A DNA stretch of 64,000 nucleotides from Liriodendron chinense (taxonomy: Eukaryota; Streptophyta; Magnoliopsida; Magnoliales; Magnoliaceae): NCBI GenBank assembly GCA_003013855.2, contig ML058447.1:4898001-4962000 (forward strand). The letters are read 5' to 3'. Below, piece by piece: positions 35,511-47,198 of the stretch. The notes below the pieces were generated by a model. That model had not been told where the DNA came from. It saw only the letters and a list, made by a program, of their open reading frames with translations, and did not search any database. The position numbers and the translations under genes were made by a program. The first letter of the stretch is position 1; each line of letters opens with the position of its first letter.

Positions 35511-37489
35511 CCGTAAAGAAAACGGTAGGGGCGTGTTTAGAACGCGGAATTAGGTGATTTAGATTGAATTAACATCCATACTGTACTATGATAATATGCA
35601 AGTCAATTGTTACGTATAAAGGACGCATATGGATGAACGGTGTGGATAAAATATATGGATCAATGTGGGTCCCACGTGTGCTCTATCCGTGGCAGTCATC
35701 TAGTGAGGTGCGAAGAGAACATTGCCTGGCCAAGAAATCAGGACGGCTCATCTGGTGGGTCGCATGTTGAATCAAGGCAGCTGGTCGTCCTATTTCTACC
35801 TGTCCGTTTCTCCTAAACTCGATGCGGCCAGCCAGATGAGTGAAACGGCCTGAATTTCGGGAGATGGGAATTCACATGTGGCCACAATAGGCAAATGGTC
35901 CGGATCTCTTACATGTGTGCTATATTGGCACGGGTGATCACACTATATCTGCCCACGAATTTTCAGGTAGATGGGAGTGGAATTAGCATGGATGAGTTAG
36001 CATCTCTCAGTCTCAGGTCAAAACGATAAGGGGATTGGCGCTTTCAGTGTTTGGATGGAGCCCATTGTTCAGTGATCCGAGCCGTTGGTATGGTGAGCCG
36101 TACCTTGGATGGTCATCACGAAGACCCCATGTTGAAAATCTTTTAATATGGGGTTGGGTCATCCATGGTGGGCAATATCAACTGATCTCCTCCGTTAAAT
36201 GAGTTGCTGCCTCTGATCTCTTGGGGTGAACGGATTGAATTTGGAAGGTCCACTGGATCCTACAAGTCACGAAGAAGAAAGCTAAGGGGGTGACCAAGGT
36301 CCAGCTGTTAGCCATTTGATACTTAAGTCCAGCAAGAGATTTGATATGGTAGATGCAGCTTGCTAAGGGGAGATTCTGCGTACCTATGCCTGCCTGTAGG
36401 AGGGCTCCCTATTTATAGGGCAATTAGAAAAGTTATAAAGAGTTACGAACGTGGACGTTATGCTCGTAGTTATGCTCGTAATGGCCAGCATGATTCTCGA
36501 TAACATAGTTCACGTCCATAACTGTTGGAAACATGCCCTATTTATTCGGACTCATCCATGAATTGTTGCGCACCTTTATGGCGATCATGGGTCAGGTCAG
36601 CCTAGGGGTAGAGCTTATCGATCGAGCTCTTTGAATTGGAGATATTTTGGATTAAAGTTGTTGATTATAGCTAAGGTTGAGAATTGAGATGAGAATTCGA
36701 TAGTCCGAGGATCGAAGACTAAGCGTATCGTTGGACAACCGCGTTCAATAAAACAACTCAGAGTTTGAATTATTTGGTGTATTCAAAATAACCTTCATAA
36801 ATACAGAACTATTGTATTCATCATCCTCATTCTTATTTTCCTTTTTGTGAAGGTTGGCTACCTGATGTCCAAGGTCAGTGTCTTCCTGGTCAAAGAAACC
36901 TTATGAACTGAGGACTTAGACCAGTGGGATGGTGGGCCTCGTCGCACTCGGCCAGTTCAAAATATCCCCAGTGAGCCCACCATACTCACTTGTACAAGGC
37001 AAGAGCCCAAATGGAACAGAAACAAAAGTCATACAACCCTGTGGTTGGAATTCCGATGCTGGCATTATGATCAGCGCCATTCACGCAGTGGGCACCACTT
37101 TGAATGAGCTCAAATCAAAGACGAACTTTTGAATACTGATTGTTGACTTTTCGCCAGGTTTTTTAACTATTCGGTTGGCATTGATCATCCGGTTTGCGTG
37201 ATTTACGGGAAACGAACAAACGCGATGAACCGCCCAAAGGTTTACCAGCCACTCACCCCAACACACGAACCTCCTTACATGACTACACGTGCCGACCTGC
37301 ACGTGTATGGCATTCAAGCTATGAATCAGGTGGGACCCATCATGTAGACAACGTGCTGGAAACTCAGGCCACTCAGCTTGCAGGTGGGCCAGACATGATT
37401 GGCACAGTGACCGTTCATTTGTTTTAGATCATGCGGGTGGTAATGGACCAACTGATTGCAGGACGCATGATCGACACGTGTTTGAAATT
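35511..37489. other. Intergenic; possible LTR remnant around 36360-36900
   Basis: 36400-36420 reads gggctccctatttataggg, a TATA-containing motif common in plant LTRs, and the next 450 bp look LTR-like. I found no paired repeat. 36040-36110 has a cagtgatccgagccgttgg motif of the 26695-27003 MITE type. No gene is seen. Confidence 0.3.
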
Positions 37490-37760
37490 GAAGCTTTGAT
37501 GTATGCGTTTTATCCATCCATCCATTTTTACACCTCATTCACAGCATAATCCCAAAAATGAGGCAGATCGATCTCAGTTAGACCACACCACAAGAAAACA
37601 GTGGTGATTTAATGCCCATCATTAAAAACTTCCTGTGGTGTGGTCCACCTGAGATTTGGAGCTGCTTTATTTTTGGGCTCATACTCTAAAATGAGCTGGA
37701 AAAATTGATGGACGGCATGGATAAAACATATACATCATGGTAGGGCCGATAGATCTTTTC
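37490..37760. mobile_element. Short foldback-core MITE
   Basis: Arms ttgatgtatgcgttttatcc and ggataaaacatatacatcat are inverted, and aaaatgaggcagat pairs with the right arm. About 270 bp, internally shortened relative to its relatives. Confidence 0.65.
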
Positions 37761-37973
37761 TAGCACCAACGTCCGTACTGGAGGGGCAGCTGCCGAATCC
37801 GAGTCCTCCATTGGCGGCCACGGATCATATGGAAAGGCTAGAAATGTCTAAGGAAACAATGAGCCAGCGGCACTGCCAGCCAGCCCTGGGCTTGCCCGAT
37901 TCTAGGCCTGGAGGCTGGGGCCAATGATGAATGGCCCAGCCCATTGACAGGGTCCGATCAATGAGTGGGCCAC
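37761..37973. other. 5' flank of the gypsy insertion
   Basis: Unique-looking sequence up to the target site ggccac at 37968-37973, which is repeated at 47800-47805. Confidence 0.5.
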
Positions 37974-38272
37974 TGTTATGGGATAATTTCTCATAACCGA
38001 CCCGAGGACAAAAGACCTCGAAATCCTACAGTAAGCTGAAGGCCTGAACTGGCGATTTCACCCCCTTCAAGGTCAGATCGGAGCGGACCCAATCTGACGA
38101 GCATACGGAAGCCGAACTCATCCCTTCCTCACACTGCCTATAGATGATGGCGCATCCCCTCAAGATCGGAACCGTCCGAAAGATCAGAACGGTCCGAGAT
38201 TCTCGCCCGGATTCCCGGACAAAAGGCAAGATAGGTGCCGTGATCTCAGCTCAATAACTCTCTGATCAATGC

Positions 38273-38281
38273 CTATAAATA
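38273..38281 (+). promoter_or_regulatory. LTR TATA box
   Basis: ctataaata inside the 5' LTR, with an equivalent at 47498-47506 in the 3' LTR. Plausible core promoter of the element. Confidence 0.6.
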
Positions 38282-38392
38282 AAAAGATTAACTCCAACGA
38301 CAGGTACGCTCTAATCTCTACGACAAGTAATCTTACGATTCTCAAAAGTGATTACTGATTTAGGCATCGGAGGGTTCACGGCTGGATCCCAG

Positions 38393-38434
<42 letters not shown>
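38393..38434. repeat. Poly(C) tract of 42 in the 5' LTR
   Basis: Uninterrupted C run downstream of the TATA box, hence within the predicted transcribed leader. The matching tract in the 3' LTR is 32 long (47618-47649). Confidence 0.9.
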
Positions 38435-38437
<3 letters not shown>

Positions 38438-38582
38438 TTTCTGTGGTGTTTTGTAGAATCTAAGCCAAGCCGTTGATCCAAACATCTCTGCCGATTCTAT
38501 CGAAGGATATCTCCACCGACGACCTGTTCCTACATATACAAATCCCATCACCTCGTCTGTTGACCAGAAATCGGCATCAACA

Positions 38583-38605
38583 GGTTGGTGCCGTCTGTGG
38601 GAACG
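38583..38605 (+). other. Primer binding site region
   Basis: ttggtgccgtctgtgggaac directly after the 5' LTR. It has the TTGGYGCCGTCTGTGGG form found next to the LTR in plant Tat-group elements. The tRNA was not identified with certainty. Confidence 0.65.
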
Positions 38606-38654
38606 ACAACAAAAGTAATTTCTTACAGAATCCTTCGTTCAAAACTAAGAGCCA

Positions 38655-40758
38655 ATGGCCGGTGGGAGAGGCAATAAGAAAGGGAAAGCCCCTGCGAATG
38701 ATGAGCTTTCCTATGAGCGTCATTCCGAAGATGAAGCACCTGTTCGCAATACTCCAATGCTCCACCTCGGCAGCTCGTCACACCGCCTCAATCTTCTGAG
38801 TGGACGGCAGAGGTCCCGAAATCGCCGGACCAGACTGTCCACATTAGAAGAACAGGTGGGAGGCGTTGCAGAGCAATTTGGTGGAGTAGATAGACGCTTC
38901 GAGCGCGTGGACGGGAAATTGGACGAAATTACAAGCCTTGCTGAATAGTTTAGTCCGACCCGCACCTAACCTCGAAACCAACCCCGAACCTGGGCCACCT
39001 CAGCAAAGCTCTCATCCACCACGCTCACACTCAAGCCGTCCGCGACCCGATGAGGATGAAGTCGTGAGCCGAGCCTCCGCCTCGAGAGTTCGAGTGGCCA
39101 CGGAACTTCCTTCTAACGATTTAAGGCACAGAATAGAAGAAAGAAGATCCGCCCGAGCTAGTCAAGATCAAGGGCGGATGGACGATAATATTACTCCCCT
39201 CGAAGCCGAGCTTAAAGAGCTTCGGGAGAGGATCGGTGATATCCAGCGAGCACAACTTGCCCGAGTGCCGACAGCAGCAGATGTTCTGGTAGACTCATCT
39301 GAGTCCCCGTACACCGACGAAATCCGCAACGAGCCTCTCCCGAAAAGCTTCAAAATACCCCAGCTCAAGCAATATTCCGGGATAGGAGACCCGACTGAGC
39401 ACCTTGAGAACTTCAAGGTCCGAATGGAACTCCATGGGGTTAATGGCCACATTATGTGTAAAGCCTTCCCGTTGTCTTTGACTGGTTCGGCCTGGACGTG
39501 GTTTCGCAATTTAAAACCGAAGTCCATCTCCTCTTTCACCGAGCTGAGCAGAGCATTCGCAACTCAGTTCATCGGAAGCACTGACCCGAGGAAGCATTCG
39601 ACGCACCTCGCTGCAGTCAAACAGAAAGACAACGAATCATTGAAAGATTACCTCTCACGATTCAACGCTGAAGCGGTTCAAGTGGAGAACCTATCCCAAG
39701 ACGTACTGCTACACACAATGATAGGAGGATTGCGGGATGAGAAGTTCCTCTGGTCAGTAGGGGAACAGCCCCCTCAATCAGTTGCTGAATTCCTCGATCG
39801 AGCTACGAAACACATAAACGCAGAAGAGCTGGTGAACGCTCAGGGGTCGTCTCATAAGAGGAAGGAACGCAAAGAGGAGAGTAGCACTAAACAGCATCGT
39901 TCAGATCGCCGGTCCCCGAACTCAAACGCTAATCCACGCGGAGCCAAAACTTCGGTTCCAAAATTTGAGAAATATACTCCGCTCAAGACGACCATCGAGC
40001 AAATATTCTTAGCCGAGAAGAACAGACAGGCGTTCGGACGACCAGCGAAGATAAAAACCGACCCCGACAGAAGGTCAAAATCCAAATACTGTTTATACCA
40101 TACAGATCATGGCCATAACACGGTGGATTGTTTTGACCTGAAACGACAAATAGAAACGCTGATCCGGCAAGGATTCTTGAAAGAATACATCGCCCAACGT
40201 CCCGACGACGACAGAACTTCAGGTCGGGAAGAAAGGAGGGAGCCGGTCGACAATAACCCTATGGAAGAGATCCATGTGATCTTCGGCGGGCCTACCACTG
40301 GAGATTCTGGCAACGCCCGCAAATCCTATGCTCGTCAGGCACGGACATCCGAGCCAGCTTTGCAGGTGAATCTAACCAGCAGACCCACAAAAATTCCTAA
40401 GGTCGCCCAGCGCATGATATCTTTCTCCGAGGAAGATGCCAGAGGAATAATACACCCGCACGACGACTCTCTGGTAGTATCAATGGTAGTCGCAAACAAG
40501 AAGCTCCACAGGATGATGGTGGATACAGGGAGCTCGGTCGACATAATATACGCTTCGGCATTTGATAGAATGAAGATTGATCGATCTAGATTAAGACCGG
40601 TCAAAACAGCCCTGACCGGATTCACAGGAGATTGTATCATGCCTGAAGGAGAAATAACTCTACCGGTCACTGCAGGAGATGAGCCGAACCAGAAAATGAT
40701 CATGGTCGATTTTTTGGTCGTCAACACTCCCTCGGCATACAACGCGATCGTTGGCTGA
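38655..40758 (+). pseudogene. Retrotransposon gag and protease, broken
   Basis: The gag start codon is at 38655. The frame stops at 38946-38948 and continues in another frame from about 38937, consistent with one extra base near 38936. The second part has the retrotransposon gag domain (about 39340-39840, with WTWFRNLKPKSI), a Cys/His knuckle-like motif from 40089 (CLYH, GHNTVDC) and an aspartic protease with DTGSS at 40522-40536. A TGA at 40756-40758 stops it where related elements usually have Arg; CGA to TGA is the expected decay of a methylated CpG. The frame on the far side is the same. Confidence 0.85.
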
Positions 40759-42476
40759 CCCATCTTACGAGCTCTAAAGGCCGGCATCTCCATCTATCAT
40801 CTGGCCATGAAGTTCGAAACCGAAGATGGAATCGGTGTGATCCGAGGAGACCAACAAGAAGCTCGTCGGTGTTATGAGCTGACCTTGCGCGGAAAAGGCA
40901 AAAACCTGATATCCGCCATCTCACATGCAACCCCCCTGGATCCCAGGGAAGAAACGAAAGAACGTGGATCACCAGCTGAAGAGTTGATAGAGGTCCCTTT
41001 ATCAGAAGAGGACCCGAGCTTGGTCGTCAAAATCGGGTCTCAACTGAATGACGACATCCAGATGAAGATGATCGCCTTTCTGAAAGAGAACGCCGACGCC
41101 TTTGCATGGTCCCATCAGGACATGCCCGGTATAAATCCCGAGATAATGGTCCACCGACTCAACGTGGACCCGTCCTTCAAGCCGGTTCGTCAGAAAAGAC
41201 GAGCCTTCAACACAGAAAGATATGCCGCAATTGAAGAAGAGGTAAAGAAATTGCGTCAAGCAGGTTTCATTCAGGAAGTCCGCTATCCCGACTGGCTCGC
41301 CAATGTCGTCCTCGTCAAAAAAGCCAATGGGAAGTGGAGGGTTTGCATCGACTACACCGACCTCAACAAAGCTTGCCCGAAGGACAGCTTCCCGTTACCG
41401 AGAATAGATCAGCTCGTAGATTCGACCTCGGGACACGAGCTTCTCAACTTCATGGATGCTTACTCTGGGTACAATCAAATCCAGATGCATGCCCCCGATA
41501 GGCAAAAAATGGCGTTCGTCACTGATCGAGGGTTGTATTGCTACAAGGTGATGCCTTTCGGGTTGAAGAACGTCGGAGCAACGTACCAGCGTTTGGTCAA
41601 CAAAATGTTCGCAGAGCACATCGGCAAAACCATGGAAGTCTACGTGGACGATATGCTCGTAAAAAGTCTGAAATCAGAAGACCATGTCGACGACCTCCGG
41701 GTTATGTTCGGAATCCTGAAGAAGTACGGGATGAAACTCAATCCCGGTAAATGCGCCTTCGGAGTAAGATCGGAAAAATTCCTCGAGTTCATTGTGAATC
41801 AAAGAGGAATTGAAGCCAACCATGAAAAGATCCGTGCGTTGGTTGAGATGAGTTCGCCAACCACCGTGAAAGAAATACAAAGCCTCACGGGGCGAGTCGC
41901 CGCACTCAACAGGTTCGTATCCAGAGCTACCGACAGATGCCTCCCGTTCTTCAAGCAACTTCGCAAGTTGAACGAGGTGACCTGGACGCCAGAATGTGAA
42001 CGAGCCTTCCAGGACCTAAAGGCATACCTCGGTTCACCTCCGCTACTGTCCAAACCCGCACAAGGGGAAGAGCTACTACTATATCTGGCCGTATCTTCCG
42101 CGGCAGTAAGCTCGGCCCTAATCCGCGATGACCGAGGTATACAAAGACCAATATACTACATCAGCAAAGCTCTCCTGGATGTAGAGACCCGTTATCCTAG
42201 CCTAGAAAAACTGGCTCTAGCTCTGATTACAACGGCGAGGAAATTATGCCCTTATTTCCAAGCACACCCGATAGTGGTATTAACGAACCAGCCGTTGAGA
42301 CAGATACTACAGAAGCTAGAAACTTCGGGTCGCCTTGCACGGTGGGCCATCGAGCTCGGAGAATTCAACGTCCAGTACCGACCCCGCACGGCGATTAAGG
42401 GGCAGGCTGTGGCTGATTTCATCGCCGAGCTTACCGACCTCTCCGATCCCGAAACAATGCCCCCTGTCAGGATAAC
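40759..42476 (+). pseudogene. Reverse transcriptase and RNase H
   Basis: Open in the gag-protease frame after the TGA. Reverse transcriptase motifs include KWRVCIDYTDLNKACPKD, MDAYSGYNQI and the catalytic YVDD at 41641-41652. RNase H of the Ty3 type follows (about 41980-42400, with LARWAIELGEF and ADFIAEL at the end). The frame runs to a stop at 42562, but homology passes to another frame at about 42477, so a small indel or frame change lies there. Confidence 0.85.
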
Positions 42477-44228
42477 ATGGAAGAACCGAACCCAGCAGAA
42501 GATACGAACTGGTCGCTGCACGTCGATGGATCGTCGAACTCGCAAGGATGTGGAGCGGGAATAATCTTGACCTCCCGTGATGGCATAAAAGTCCAGTATG
42601 CCCTGAGGTTCGGTTTCAAAGCTTCAAACAACGAAGCCGAATATGAAGCACTTCTCGCCGGATTACGGCTAGCCTCGGCAGTCGGAATCCGACGCATCAC
42701 GGCGTACAGCGACTCACAATTGGTTGTGAGTCAAGCAACAACGGAATACCAAGCAAAGGGAAAAAAGATGTCCGCGTACCTGCAAAAATATCACGAGTTA
42801 TCCGCTCGGTTCGATCGTTGCAAAGTTGTCCGAGTACCGAGGAGTCACAACACCCATGCAGACTCCCTCGCTAAGCTAGCGTCGGCAGGAGACGACGAAC
42901 TGGGACGGGTCGTCCCCATTGAATTCCTCCCCCAAAGAAGTATCGCGGACGACGTTAAGAATGAGGTATGCGCTGTTTCAACGGAGCCTGATTGGAGAGA
43001 CCCTATCGTCCGTTTCCTACGGGAGAACATATTGCCCGAAGAAAAAACAGAGGCAAGACGGATCCAGTATAGGTCAGCTCGGTACGTACTACTCGACGAT
43101 ATATTATACAAGAAGGGTCTCTCGTTGCCATATCTCCGCTGCCTCGGACCAAATGAAGCCTACTACGTCTTAAGGGAAATCCACTCCGGTGTTTGTGGAA
43201 ATCATTCTGGGAGTAGGGCATTAGCGCAGAAAGCAGTTCGCCAAGGTTATTACTGGCCGACGATCCAAAAGGACGCCCGTGAGATCGTCAAGCGATGCGA
43301 TAAATGTCAAAAGTTCGCACCGGTACCTCACTCACCTCCCGAAGAGCTCACTCCTATGTCCGGACAGTGGCCCTTTGCGCAATGGGGGGTCGATATCATT
43401 GGTCCTCTCCCTACGGGCAAGGGACAAGTCAAGTATGCGATCGTGGCCGTCGATTATTTTACGAAATGGGTCGAGGCAGAACCGCTTGCGAAAATCACCG
43501 AGAAGAAAACAACAGACTTCATCTGGAAGTCGATCGTATGTCGGTTCGGTGTCCCAAACACTATTGTCACCGACAATGGGCCTCAGTTCGATAATGCGAA
43601 ATACAGAGAATTTTGCCAGAACTTAGGTATAAAGAATGTGTATTCGTCTCCTCATCATCCCCAAGCCAACGGGCAAGTCGAAGCTATCAACAAGATTATC
43701 AAGAATCATCTGAAAACAAAACTCGGCGAATTCAAAGGAGCTTGGGCTGAACAGCTTCCCGAGGTGTTGTGGGCATATCGGACCACAGCTCGGTCAACAA
43801 CAGGAGAATCCCCATTCTTCCTGGCCTTCGGAGCGGAGGCCGTAGTCCCGGTCGAGATAGGGCTACCGAGTAACCGTATCAATAATTACCGATCCGATCA
43901 AAATCAAGACGAGCTTCGCTCTAACCTCGATCTGTTCGACGAAGTCAGAGAAACTTTCCAAGTTCGGATCGCAGCCTATCAACAGCGCGTTGCTAGATTC
44001 TACAATTCCCGGGTGAAGGAAAGGCGGTTCAGAGTGGGAGACCTCGTCCTGCGGAGGAACGTAAGGGAGAAGAAGGATAAGATTGCAAGCACGCTCAATC
44101 CGAACTGGATTGGACCCTACAAAGTTATTAAAACAGTTCGGACCGGAACTTATTGGCTCGAAGATTTACAAGGTCGTGCTCTACCCCATCCGTGGAACGC
44201 GGAACATTTGAAAATCTACTATCAATAA
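42477..44228 (+). CDS. Second RNase H-like domain and integrase
   Basis: 583 codons from an ATG at 42477. The N-terminal domain has LHVDGSSNSQG, ASNNEAEYEALLAGL and YSDSQLVV, the archaeal-like RNase H of Tat elements. The integrase zinc finger has His at 43182 and 43203 and Cys at 43296 and 43305. The catalytic triad is Asp 43392, Asp 43572 and Glu 43680. The C-terminal domain has FRVGDLVLRR and NWIGPYKV. Frame relative to RT is -1, so it was probably made as part of the polyprotein and is now cut off. Integrase itself looks intact. Confidence 0.85.
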   Translation: MEEPNPAEDTNWSLHVDGSSNSQGCGAGIILTSRDGIKVQYALRFGFKASNNEAEYEALLAGLRLASAVGIRRITAYSDSQLVVSQATTEYQAKGKKMSAYLQKYHELSARFDRCKVVRVPRSHNTHADSLAKLASAGDDELGRVVPIEFLPQRSIADDVKNEVCAVSTEPDWRDPIVRFLRENILPEEKTEARRIQYRSARYVLLDDILYKKGLSLPYLRCLGPNEAYYVLREIHSGVCGNHSGSRALAQKAVRQGYYWPTIQKDAREIVKRCDKCQKFAPVPHSPPEELTPMSGQWPFAQWGVDIIGPLPTGKGQVKYAIVAVDYFTKWVEAEPLAKITEKKTTDFIWKSIVCRFGVPNTIVTDNGPQFDNAKYREFCQNLGIKNVYSSPHHPQANGQVEAINKIIKNHLKTKLGEFKGAWAEQLPEVLWAYRTTARSTTGESPFFLAFGAEAVVPVEIGLPSNRINNYRSDQNQDELRSNLDLFDEVRETFQVRIAAYQQRVARFYNSRVKERRFRVGDLVLRRNVREKKDKIASTLNPNWIGPYKVIKTVRTGTYWLEDLQGRALPHPWNAEHLKIYYQ

Positions 44229-44584
44229 AAGCTAAGTATTTACATTTTGTTGAGGTACGAACAGAGGCTAGTTTTGCCCGCAGTCGTATATGAGCTCTAA
44301 GCTTCCATTATTTTCACTAAGTCCTAAATACTTCGGTTACGATCTAATTGCTCGGCCACGAAGTAAACGGATTCATTATTTTCGCCAAGACCTAAATACT
44401 TCAGCTACGATCTAAATGCTCGGCCACGAAGTAATTTTGGCGGCAATATATATATAAAAAAAAATCTGACGAAGTGTAAACACAGATCAGAAAAAGAAAA
44501 AGTAATTCATTTCATAAGACCATGAAAAGGTCAGATTACAGAATGATTACATAAAACCCCTAGAAACGGGCTACATAAAAAATC
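44229..44584. other. Spacer between sense integrase and antisense gene
   Basis: Short direct repeats (taaatacttc.gctacgatctaa.tgctcggccacgaagtaa, at about 44325 and 44390) and A-rich DNA. It should hold the shared 3' ends of the sense and antisense transcripts. Confidence 0.5.
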
Positions 44585-46594
44585 CTAAGGGGCAGGATCA
44601 GCGGTCGGCTCAGCAGGGGCTGCGGTGTCTTCGTCTTCCACCACCTCGGAGTCCAGAAAGGAGAGGTCCAAGTCCGAATGATGTTCTTGGACGGCCATCC
44701 GACACTTCTCGTAGCCGAAGTCGAACGCTTCGTCGGCCTCGGCGACCTTTACCTCCAACTCCGCCTTGGTCGTTTCCAACTCCGACCTCGCAGACCCCTC
44801 GGAGGCCTTCAGCTCATCCACTCGGATGATAAGCTCGGCTTCAGCCCTCTCTTTATTGGAGAGTTCGGCTTGAAGAGCGGCGATCTCCCGCTCCCGAGCT
44901 TCCAAGGCTTTTGCAGCCTCTTCTCCGAACTTCCTGGCCTCGTCCAGAGAATGCTTGGAGGCTGTCAGCATACCCTCAAGGCCGGAGATCGTACCCTTGT
45001 CCCGGGTGATCTCGTCCCGGAGCAACTGGCAGCCATAAGCCACCTACACACACAAGCAATGAATGAGTGAATGAAACACTTAGCTATATTTATAGCATAA
45101 TGGTATTAGAATTCACCTTAGTGCTGAAGACCCCCATCATATTGAGTAGAGACAGGGCCGGAGACTTGGCCATTATGTCCACCTCGGCTTCGGGGACTGC
45201 CTTGTACGCCCATTTGCACAAATTGTACAAATGTGGCGGCATCTCCGGACCTCGGCGAATGGCAGCCGAAGTATCCTGGGCCGATGTCCCAGAAGGGCCG
45301 GCCTCACCGCCCTCCACCAAGTCAATGACCTGGACAGAAGGTTGTGGGAGTTCAGTCGGAGGGTCGGGCCGCACGACCTCGACCGGGGGTGCTTCTTGGA
45401 TCGTTTCAGCGGCCGGAAGTAGAGGAGCTTCATCAGCCGGGAGGACAGCAGGGTGTGCTCGGGGACGCCTCGTAGCCACCTTTTGCCTCTTCTTCTCTCG
45501 AAGCTGCTCCTTCTCTTCGGCCGTCATGGTTGACATCTTCCTTCGGGAGGTAGGAGCAGACATACCTGAGGAAAACAAAGCATCACGTAAGTAAAGTACA
45601 AAGTACAGAGAAAAACCGAGCTGATCAGTACTCATGAATACCTACCTCGAGGGTTGATGCCCAGGTCGGATAAGGTTTCAAAGGACAGAAGAAGCTTTAC
45701 GCTGCGGAAGCTCGGATCTAGCTCCCACACAGCAATCAGGCGCTCTTCCTCCTCCGAGCTGAGGGCTGGGGGATCACCACGAACTGACAAAAAAAAAAAA
45801 AAAAAAAGAGAGGGCAGTAAAAAAAAAAAAAAAAAAAAAAAGAGGCATCGGACCCGACCTGAAACTGAAAACCAGTTGTTGACTCTTCCGTCCGGAAAGT
45901 TAACTTCGGGTCGGGCTCCTTCCCAACCTTTGGATACGAAGAACCACTCCTCCTTCCACCCGTGAATTGAGGAGGGTTGGTCTTCTATCAACCTATGTCC
46001 TTTCCTCCCCCGAGGTGACATATAGAACCACCCCTTTGAGTCAGGATGGCTCTTCAGTTGGTATAGATGCCTCAGTTCGGAGGGTGTCGGGTCCGACGCG
46101 TGGACTTGGCGCCATAGAGCGACGCAGCTAATCAAAGTCCTCCAGGAGTTCGGGGCCAACTGGCCCGGAGCGAGGTTAACTACGGACAGATACTCCCTCA
46201 CAGCAGGGAGGAGAGGAAGGCGGAAACCGGCCTCAAAGAATGGGGCGTACACAGTGACCTGGTCTCCAGGTGGACGGGTCGGAAAATCATCAAGTCCAGG
46301 AAGCCTAAGGGCTATGGCCCCGGGAATACAGTATTCCGACCTGATCCTAATCAGGTCGGATTGGGTAAGAGTGGTCCAGATCAGGTCGGCCGGGTAATCA
46401 GAAACCCGGTCAGAAACCCGACTTGAAGTCCCAGCCACTGAAACTTCATCCGAAGCAAAAGAAGAGGGAGTTTCTGCCAACAGAGCTCCCCCCGAAGGTT
46501 CTACGGTGACAGGTTGGACTTCCATCGGTCTGGATTCTCCAACAGGCAGAGAAGAAGATAGAGTCCGCGAAGAACTCTCTTCCGAACCAGCCAT
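44585..46594 (-). CDS. Antisense spliced gene of the Tat retrotransposon (4 exons)
   Basis: Opposite to gag-pol. Exons 46594-45859, 45783-45646, 45565-45117, 45043-44585 have GT-AG junctions and compatible phases, giving 593 aa. Exon 1 holds a domain resembling what databases call 'putative gypsy type transposon' (Transposase_28): RLPGLDDFPTRPPGDQ, FRLPLLPAVREYL, GWFYMSPRGRKG and a WKEEWFFV motif. The middle is Pro/Glu rich with a basic stretch (REKKRQKVATRR, possible nuclear signal). Exon 4 is a coiled coil ending in an acidic tail. Antisense genes between integrase and 3' LTR are known in Tat/Retand elements; their function is unknown. Intron 1 is 75 nt and contains two long A/T homopolymers. 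Confidence 0.75.
45787..45841. repeat. Two poly(A) tracts in antisense intron 1
   Basis: Runs of about 18-20 A and 22 A separated by gagagggcagt. In antisense they are the poly(T) tract of intron 1. Confidence 0.85.
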
Positions 46595-47181
46595 TAAAAC
46601 TAAAAAAAGAAAGGAAACGAAGGTGGAAACTGAGAACTGGGCGTAGGCAGAAAGATGAACGTACCGGATTCCTTTCCGGACAGAAAGTGGGCCAAAGAAA
46701 GAAAGCAAGGACAGCTTGCTGAGATCACAGCGGTCCGAAGGGGATCTTGAAGAATGGCCCAGAGGAAATCGCAAAGGAATCAGAGGAAGAACTGTAGAGA
46801 GGAAAAAAGAAATCGCAAACGGGGAAGATGAAAGAAATTCGAAAAAATTCTTAAGTACAATATTTATACTGTAGCAGGAGACAGCACGCAGGACGTGCTG
46901 TGCCACGCGGCAGTTATCTACGGTCTCAAAGAACGAACCGACGCGACTATCGACGAGGCTCGCCACGTGTCAACATCTCATTGGATAGTAATATTCGGCC
47001 CGTCCGTTCGAAGATACGATGCCCCACGTGTCATCACACCATTCGTCCGTCGAAATAAAAAGCTGCCGCGCCGTACGACCATCATTGCGCCTTTTTGAAA
47101 TTCGAAACAGCGCATTTAATGCGTAGTTGCCGCCAAAATGAGGTCAAATACATTAACTCCCGAGATAGAAATATCCACCTC
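46595..47181. other. Untranslated region before the 3' LTR
   Basis: No sense gene. It should contain the promoter and leader of the antisense gene. ctgtagcaggagacagcacgc and the cacgtgtcaac/cacgtgtcatc boxes near 46960-47040 are visible, but no core promoter was assigned. Confidence 0.4.
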
Positions 47182-47197
47182 GAGAGTGGGGGGACAG
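47182..47197 (+). other. Polypurine tract
   Basis: gagagtggggggacag two bases before the 3' LTR, the expected plus-strand primer. Confidence 0.75.
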
Positions 47198-47198
47198 C

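Larger units (their letters stand above)
37974..38582 (+). repeat. 5' LTR
   Basis: 609 bp. It includes a TATA box ctataaata at 38273-38281, so transcription probably starts about 30 bp later. A run of 42 C lies at 38393-38434. Near-identical to 47199-47799. Confidence 0.95.

Noticed and set aside
38026..38229. 67-codon minus frame, repeated in the 3' LTR (47251-47454)
   Set aside because: Identical because it lies in the LTR; no coding features.
40335..43221. Minus-strand open frames under gag-pol
   Set aside because: Shadows of the high-scoring sense domains; only the frames at 44585-46594 show domain content and splice-site consistency.
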